Source: Saccoglossus kowalevskii
Taxonomy: Eukaryota; Hemichordata; Enteropneusta; Harrimaniidae
Length of the DNA stretch: 33,021 bases
Direction: 5' to 3'
NCBI RefSeq assembly: GCF_000003605.2
Contig: NW_003105106.1
Location: 275,590-308,610, forward strand
A program made the translations under genes and the position numbers. A model generated the notes under the pieces. It did no database searches and had not been told where the DNA came from. It was given only the letters and a program-made list of their open reading frames with translations. This document shows positions 21,146-30,300 of this stretch, piece after piece; the stretch's first letter is position 1; every line of letters begins with the position of its first letter.

Positions 21146-21312
21146 CTTATACGTCTCACATTACAAGCACTGTATTTCCCACTTCTTTGATTTTGTACGA
21201 TAACAAATTCCACTTCATCTCCAGGCTGCAACTCTGTTCCTTCCTGGACTTCACTCATGTGGAAAAATAACTTCTTATTGTCTTCACCAACTTCATAATC
21301 AATGAAACCAAA
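21146..21312 (-). CDS. CSDE1: CSDE1 exon (CSD9), last recognised
   Basis: 167 nt, phase 0 in, phase 2 out, acceptor tgttttattcag, donor gtatgtac. It reads [38 protein letters not shown], then [15 protein letters not shown], near-identical to human CSD9. If the donor is not used, translation continues [20 protein letters not shown] and four more residues to a TAA at 21070-21072. No exon for the following SUZ-C region was identified. Confidence 0.93.
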
Positions 21313-24300
21313 CTGAATAAAACAATTTTAAATTGCAAAGTCAATGTACTGTAAGTGTTTTTAATTTTTTTTCATAGGTTGGGTTTCTAAGACACTTTTG
21401 AGGTTGCCAAGCAGTAAGCACTATTGCAAATTTGACTAGTGATGCAGTAAAAAGAAGTCAATGAAAATGACACAGTCCTCGTTAAATTTTTGAAAGTTCT
21501 CTTTCTCATATTAAATTGAAGGGGTTGTCGCGAGCATGACCTTGAAACTTGAGTTCCAAGAGGCGTATACAACAAATTGTTTATTTACATCAAATTCGAA
21601 CATGTGTTGCGGTTTAAGACATAGCAAAGAAAAACATAGATCACAAGTGAAAGCATGTCCAAGTTATCACATTTTAAACAAACAAGATGGCCGCCAGTCG
21701 GCCAAATTTGATCAAATTGAATGGACATGTACATGTATCCATTTATGACATGCTAAATGGGCGACAGAGATATAGTAATATGGCCACAAATAAAAACAGC
21801 CGTTATTCAGCCATTTTTGATCTGATTATGAAACAAAGTGACATATAAGATGTATGTGCCAAATACGAATGAAAATGGTACATAAATCTTGGAAATATAG
21901 TTGTAAGGCCAAAATGTCAAATGGCTGTCAATAGGCCATCCTTGATCCGATTTTGAAACAAATTGTGCACATTGTGTTTCTTCATTGTAAAAGTCAATGA
22001 CAAAACTAATTTCGTAATTTTATTTTTCCTCGAAGACATAATATCCTTCTCAATCTGTCACATGGTGAATTAAAATTGTCATCTGCACTTTTTTCCCCGA
22101 GGGGGATGCTCAGGTAAGCGCCCACCCCTAAAAAAATTTGATTTTCTGAGTTGAGGACCCTGGGTGCTAATGAGGTCGAGTACGGTATTTACAACCATAA
22201 ACACACTTTAACTGTGGCTGTTCCATTCACCACCAATCCCCCTCACTTGTTGTACAACAAATACACTCACCTGCCCCTTGACAGAGTCCACACAGGCTCT
22301 TATATACTTTCTTATAGCTGATACATTACAAGCTCTTTCCTTCCCAGAATTCTTTGCAATACTGATTTGAAATCTCACAATATCTCCTTTCTGTAAGAAC
22401 TCTTTTTTATCTGCCAGACTTGTTATACCATAGGGGTAAATCGCTTCCTCGTTACCATCTGTGAAATTTTACACAAGACAAAGTTACAAACTTTGATGAA
22501 ATTTTATGCGAATGGCATATACTGCCGAGTTCTTGGGAACCTAAGGTATTGCATAGATTTGTTACCACATTGGGAACAGATTGATTGCATTTATTGTGAA
22601 GGTTGTAAATGCATGGAGTCACTGATTGGCTGTTTGACATTGATACAATGTACTTAATACATACCTCCCTCAATCTGCTGCACAAGTCCTTCATATTCAC
22701 TCTGCTGGGGGTCTATGTTGCGTAGAGGGCGCAAGACTTTACCCTGGTGTATTCCTGGCTGTAACGTCTGTAAACAATGAATAAAACATGTTATTATTGA
22801 TGGGACATATTTACAGACTGTCATTTCAGGTTTTTAGACAAAATGGCCGTTTCTATTCACAAAATTTGATCGAATAACAAAATAATGCAACCTAACGTAT
22901 GTGCAAACTTACAACTGAATCAGGTGATATATTAATGAAGAATCGGCATAGACACAAACAAAGAATTTCAAGGACAAAAATGGCTGCCAATCAACCATAT
23001 TTGAGCAGGCAGTCCTAACAATTAATGTGCACAAGTATGGATCGATCAAAATGTGTCTGAGAAATGGCTCTGGACGGACGGATGGATGTATGCACGGATG
23101 AATCCTAAACAGGGATCAATTACATGTATATGCTGCAGAATATTTTGAGACATCAGCAATATTATTTTATATGCCGAGCCCATAATCATAAAAAAATCTC
23201 ATTAAAAAAACTCATAAACACATTTGCATGAACATAGACTTAGAGACATTATTTTATCTCTTATCTGGTTAGGTCAATGTAAAAGTACACTGGGCCGACA
23301 GTATAAGAGTTGCAAATGTTTCATAGTTTATCGCTACATTTGTAATTGAATGTTTGTCTAATTAATCATGCGATGTAATGCTCAGTGCTTGTTTCAAATG
23401 AAAACGCTATTAACATAAAGGTAAAAATTCAGTCAACACAGGCCACAAGTTAGATTACGAGCACTAAGGACAGTCAGTGGGGATTTGCTTGTGGTTATTT
23501 TAACACCAAGTCAAGTCAGTAAGAATAAATTGCATACCAAATAAATTATATCCTGCATAACTGGTTTTGATTTATTTTGACTGTAATAGTATTTTGAGTT
23601 AAGAGAGAAGGAATATATATTCAAAGAGTAATTGTGTCAATTCCAGTTCAAATACATACAATTTTGTATTTTTCTGCTAAGGTAAACCGTTCTGGTGACA
23701 TAGATACCATGTCTATCTGTAGCTGCCTTTTTGCTTAGAATTGACTGATTTATATTTCTGCTCATGAGTAAAACTGCTTACCTCTCCTGGAATTGTTCCT
23801 TTCTTCAGTTTCACTATAGATTCACCACACACTTTAGCACCTTTCCTTGCTACCGAATATTCTACTTCATCTCCTAGATCAAGACTGTTGACATCACCGT
23901 CAAACTCACTAAGGCACAATAAAAACATTTTATAAATATGGCATGATATGAAATTTCAAAATTGTTTACCAATGCTACTGTTTCTATTCCAATAAGCACC
24001 CCAAGTTACTTTTACTAAGTAGAAGGACAATAACCACTTTACTTAGCAGATAATGATCAGAATCATTCTTTGGTCGAAACTTTCATCCAGATCTGAGAAA
24101 TGTTATTCATATTCAGAGTGAAATTTAAAAAAAAGCAACAGCTTATAGAATATCTGTATCTTTGGTTTTGTTAGGTTGTACTCGCTCTTTTCTTCTAGCA
24201 TATACCCTTATTTGAAGTACAGCTCAACCCCCCCCCAAAAAAAACACGATAAAAGGAGAAATTTTTTGTTTCATTATGGCGATTGCAAATTTGTGTGTAC

Positions 24301-27300
24301 AGTAAACATTTAATTACATTTTTGTCTAAAGTAAACAACACACTTGGTGACTACATGTAGTTGACTTGTACGAAGTACTGTGGAATACTTTATTTTCGCT
24401 GGAATTAATAGCTGAAAAGGCTTTTTGGGCGTTTTGTATGGAATTTATCTTCACTGATTTTTGATGAGTTTAATGAGAAATATACATGTAGGAAAAAAAG
24501 TATAATCGCTGGATTTTATTTTCAAAGAATCATCTTTTCAGCGAAAATAGTGAAAATAAATTCCAAGCGAAAACTTAGTATTCTACAGTACTTGTGATAT
24601 CATTATTTATCTTCACTCCTCAGAATGATTAACTGACACAGAACTGTGGGCAAGTTTCCCCAGTCTCTTGCAGCAAGTGGCTCACATGAAAGATGCCAAG
24701 GCAGTCACAGTAGCTTAGTGACTGAAAACTGGAGCCGAGTCTAAGTAATGGAACATATCTTGTAGTTTACCTATAGTGGAAGAACACTTCTCTGTCATGC
24801 TCAGCTGTTTCAATAAAACCGAAGTTCTCTTTCAACGTAGCAATGTAGCCATATTTTCTGGTGTTGATATTCCGATCTAGGACTTTGACTTTGACAGCCA
24901 TGTGAGCACTGTTACGTTTTATCTCAGCAATATAAAACTCCACCTACAAGAAAGCATGATAACAATATTGTAATACTCTGTAAAATCATGAGACAAATCA
25001 GGTTTTAAATTTCACTGCTAGCAATTTGAAGATTTTGGCATTCGTCCTACGCATGGTAGGAACCCGTTGACGTAACCATTGAAACAAATTTGGCGATTTT
25101 ATCCAACATACACAAATTGGTTTACAGTACATAACATAGAACAAGAAGGTTGTTGGGAAAAACTTTCCAATGTAACCCTACTCCTTACCTTAACCTCCAG
25201 CACCCCCCCCCCCCCCAATTCAGTTGTATATGTCCTTATAGGTGTCCTCAAGAGGGGCATATACAATTAATTTGAAGGGCAAGAGAGGGTAGGGGTCAGG
25301 ATAGTGTTAGGATTAAAGGTGTCTGTACATTAGAAAGTGTTTCCGGTTGTTGTATAACCAGGCTTTCGTATAAATCTTTGATATAGTTTACAACCTGTTT
25401 AGTAGGTTTCCTTGGACGCTGACACCTTAATGCACATTGTAATCTATGTATGGAATCTACGATGTCATCAATTCATATTTTGCTATCATATCAGTGGGTA
25501 TGAAGAATCAGTATGTTTATAAACATCCCAAAAAGAAGCCTAATTACCTACAATACACGTTCACACTCAACACGTTTTACAAAACAGAAGCTGGTATAGG
25601 TAAATATCTGCGTAAAATTGCATATTCCCGATCACTGTAAGTGACAACATTCTTTGCTTATTGCTGTTATTATATTACAGTATAATGCAAAACTTGGTTG
25701 ATCCATTAGATGCATATTTTTACCTTATCGTCTTCTTCAGGTACCTGTCTGATATCAGTGTCTTTAGCATGATAAGTTATCAATATTTTATTTCCGTTTT
25801 CTTCATATGAAATGGTACCCAAGTCAGCTTCCTTGTCCTTGTTTTTACCGGGACTTTTACCCCACTGAAAAGAACAAGTAGAAATAAATTATAATACCAC
25901 ATGTTAATCACAGCGGTACATAGAAAGTACATAGGAATGAACGTTAAAAAACAATGCCAACCATCAACTAATTGTTAATTTTTGAACTAGACTGTAATCA
26001 TTTTTTTTCTGAAGGCAGTGGTCGGTGAATAAATTTCAGAAAAGTCACTGAGACATAGAATTACAGTGATGTTTCCATACTACATAATTTTCTCCCACAC
26101 AAGCTGCATCATTTGTTGTCAGAAAAACATTTCCATCAGAACCCAATCACTCATTACACAATTTCATGGCCAAAAATACCACCAGTAGGTAAAATCACTT
26201 CTTTTGTTATCATTACGAATGTTGTTAAAACTACTTATACATGTATAACCTTTGAAAAAGTGCTAATCGCTACTAAAATTATCATCAAGCAAAATCAACA
26301 TCAATGGGCTGTACTCTGATTTTCCACAACAGGAAATGCATTCCTTGCGGTTGCCAATATTAAAAAGATGTGTATACAGTAGTACCACACATTATTTTTG
26401 TTTTCTTGAAAAACAGGTCAAAGGATACCAGGTAGGTCAACTCATGCCTACTTTAAAACATGGCAGACCTTAGCTTTGTACATGATCGATCAAGATACTT
26501 GGTTGCTGTATTTTAGAGCACACATTTTTGTATTGAATAATGACTGAAACATAAACAACAAGCCATGCATGGCACAGTCCCCGTTAGTTATCAAATTTAA
26601 GATATATGTTTATACATTGTTGTAATATGCTTGAAACATAAACATGTCAAAGATATGGATCCAGAAGCTGATGCTTGATTATGATGATTTTTTCACATTA
26701 AAATGATTGACATTCAGTCATCTTGTATATGATCGTCAAACAAATATGTGTATATATATTAATATTATGTATGATGTATGTCTGAAGTTTCAATGTAATC
26801 GGTCCAGGCATGTCCAAGATACAGAGAACATCTATTTTTGAGGCACAACATGTCGAAAATGTATGATCGTTCAGGAGGGCGAAAAAAAAAAAAAATTAAT
26901 TCTTTTTTTCCATCAGATTTGTGAGAATTGTAAGTGAGATCATTGATCGGAGAGAAGAAATGAAATAAAATTTTTTTCCATGTATAACCTTGTTTCTCAT
27001 CTGCGCGAGACTTTGGTACTTTGATCATGATACTCCCACAAAAATGCAACTTGGATTGTTATGTGGCGGGGGGTAAAAAAATGTATTTTTTAGCATTTTT
27101 TGCGCTTACAAGTTGGCGGGCACGAGAAATTGCGCTGAAATAAAATTATATTTTTATTTCATTTTCTGCTCCTGTTCATTCGGTGGGTTCATGAAACAAG
27201 GGATAATAAAAGTCTGGCCTAATCAGTACCAAAAATTTATCTCACCTGGTTGATGGGCACTCTATCAATATAACCTTCTTGTATGCCTGGTAATATAGTT

Positions 27301-30300
27301 TGAAAAGTAACAGATCCTTTAGGTAATGGTCTAATACGGATTGCAATCTGTCTCTGAGCTTGTGTTGGATCCTATAATCAAATATACAATGTTAGAACAT
27401 ATCACGCCATCAGTTTAAGGGTCATGGAGAATTAGAACACATGCAAACCATGCGTAATCTCTTCATTTAACATTTAACAACCCTTACTCTGGTAAACAAA
27501 AATGCAATCTATACATTTTTTGCCCACAGTACTGTAAATTACTTTATTTTAGCTATTTTCACTGGAGGGATAATTCAGTGAAAATAAAATCCAGCGAATA
27601 TACATTTTTTCCTATATTTTACACTTAAATCATCTAGAATCAGTGAAAATAAATTCCATATACAAAACACCCAAAAAGTCTTTTCAGCGAAAATTAATTC
27701 CAGCTAAAATAAAGTATTTTACAGTAATTAAAATAGCCTTCAATCCCAAACTTTGAATCTTCAAAATGAATAGATTACTTTTGCTGTATGCATGTTTCAA
27801 TAGTCCACAGCTTCATACATGTAGTAGACAGTGTTAGAAACATGCTCCATACCAGTTACAAACAGTGCAAGTTAATGAATGGCTTCTGAAAGTTAACTGA
27901 TATTATTATACATCTGTCACCGTAACGCCATAAGTTACAGCGTGCCGTAACACTAACCATGAGGCAGTTGGTGGATGATATATGTGATTTTTCCAGCAAA
28001 TTGCACAACACAATTAAAAGCACTAACAAGTTTATAGCAGTAATCATATCCCTGTAGCCTTTAAAGTTGCATTCACACGTTACAAATGTGAAACAAATAC
28101 ATATTTTACACTTAAAATTTGAATTACCCTGCAACAATCTTAACATTTGGTGGTGTTTTATTGGGCAGCGGGCATTACTTCATGGATTTGCAAAGTGAGA
28201 ATGCAAATTCTAGATGCAGACACAGTGATTTCCAAATAAATCATTCAATGCATAGATACAACTAAGTAGCTAGATTTTAGAATCACAAATTAGGCAATAA
28301 TAGTGCGCTAATTAAAATTATGTGCCTCATTAATATGTTGTCTTTATGCTATGTTTTAATCAGAATTGTAAATGTACGTCAATGACAAAGTGCACAAATG
28401 ACTAGAATATTCAGGTATAGTAGATTGATATAAACCATAATGCCAGATACATGGTATATTAATTGTAGTATGGCTGTCACTAGTGTTAAGACACTGATAA
28501 TGATTAAGTCTGAGAAGTGCATACACTTGTAGCTGGTCTATTTGTAAAGACGACTCATCAAATCCATGCTGGAATGAAATTATTGTTATTGTAACATGCA
28601 GTATTCAAAAAAAGTGCAGATGCACATCAACAATGTATCATCTATGATCATGCACATGTTGTATCCAGCTATGAACACTGCACAAAACTAATAAAATTTA
28701 TCTCAAATCAAAACTTTCATGACAGAACTTAACTGACAATGTCATTAATGCGTTTCAAACTCGTATACTGTAATAGCATAAATTTTCACTGGTATTTAAT
28801 GACACCATTCACTGGGTTTTAAACTTACAGATTTCAAGTTCTATTATAATTTTACACGTTTACATAAGTTTCATACACTAGATTTCACAAACTATATTTC
28901 TGCTGAAAAGATGAATCAACGAAAATAAAAAAAAAAACGTGAAAAAGCGTTTTCTTTTATATTTAACAATCAACTTATCGAAAATCAATGACAATAAACT
29001 TAATACAAAATAGCCAATATGTCTTTTTAAAGAAAATTAGTTCCAGCTGAATTAAGTATTTTCCAGTATCAAAGGAAATTAAAACCCAGTAAATAATTAA
29101 TGGTTATTAAATTATTAGTCAAGAGGCTTTTATAGTCTCAGAAAGCAAGTGTTTTCAAATCTATGCTAGGCATTCATAGAATACAAACAAGATACACAGG
29201 TGATACATAATTGATGAAAGAATAAAAATAAAATAATCCTTATATCCCAACTGGCACCATAAATAAATGTAAGTAAAAATCATCACCTTAATTTTGTCAT
29301 TTTCGGAAGATGCTGTATAACTTACTGGTATCACCGTAAATTCCACTTCATCGGATATCTTGATTTCATGCGACTGAAATAAAGCAATTTGAGAGTAGAT
29401 AATTTGAGTTCGTGAATATACTGGGTTAGTACCGGTAGTAAACATCAATATCAAATAACAATTGATAGCTTACCACATCAACTCTTAAAAGCCTCTATGA
29501 ATAGCGGATATGAAGTGATATTTAATACCTGGAACTGATACTTGATTTTTCATAATGATAACACAAAAAGCAGGAGTAGAAGGGATTTACAAGTTTTTAA
29601 TATTAAGTCACAAAACATAGTTAAACTACACATGGCTTCTCTGTATATGTATAAAGGGTGGTTAGATCATAGCATATAGGTGGGGATATCATTACACAGC
29701 AAATCACAGCATAAGCTGGGAAGATAGACTACAAACGGTACAGAAGACCACTGCATATGATGAGAAGGTCATAGCATTGGGTAGAAAAGTTCACCTATGC
29801 ATACAGATAAATAATAATATAAGTTGGAGAGTAATCACCTACCGGGGTAATTAGAATATAAGAAAAATAGTTACTCATGAATCTTTAAAGAAACAATTTA
29901 AAGAAATTCAAAAGCAGGTGTAAAGTAGAGTAGAGTGACCTGACCCTGATTAACGCTAAAGTTAATTTATTTATCATGAATTCAACAAAATTTACCAAAC
30001 AACCTGATTAGATTAGTTAAATTGCTAGAAATCATGACTGATCATCCCTCCCTGTTTTGTTGAATGATTTAGCACTAATTACAACCACATTTGTTACTAA
30101 ATTCGTTAAAAATGTTAAACATAGAAGTCTTGAACAAAAAGTTAAAAGGTGCCCTCTAATAATAATATGCAACATAATAAGAAAGTCAAAGAAAATGCTG
30201 AAAATCTGCAAATAAATTATTTAAAATAAAAACACTTGAAAATTATAGAATTCCTTATTCAAAAGTAAGAAAAAAATTTAGTTCCTAGCATAAGATTTAA

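Larger units (their letters stand above)
27372..29325 (-). other. CSDE1 intron with two MITE-like elements
   Basis: Hosts the elements at 27529-27727 and 28766-29106. The last 39 nt of upstream-exon extension (29287-29325) becomes coding if the distal donor is used. The rest shows nothing recognised. Confidence 0.6.
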
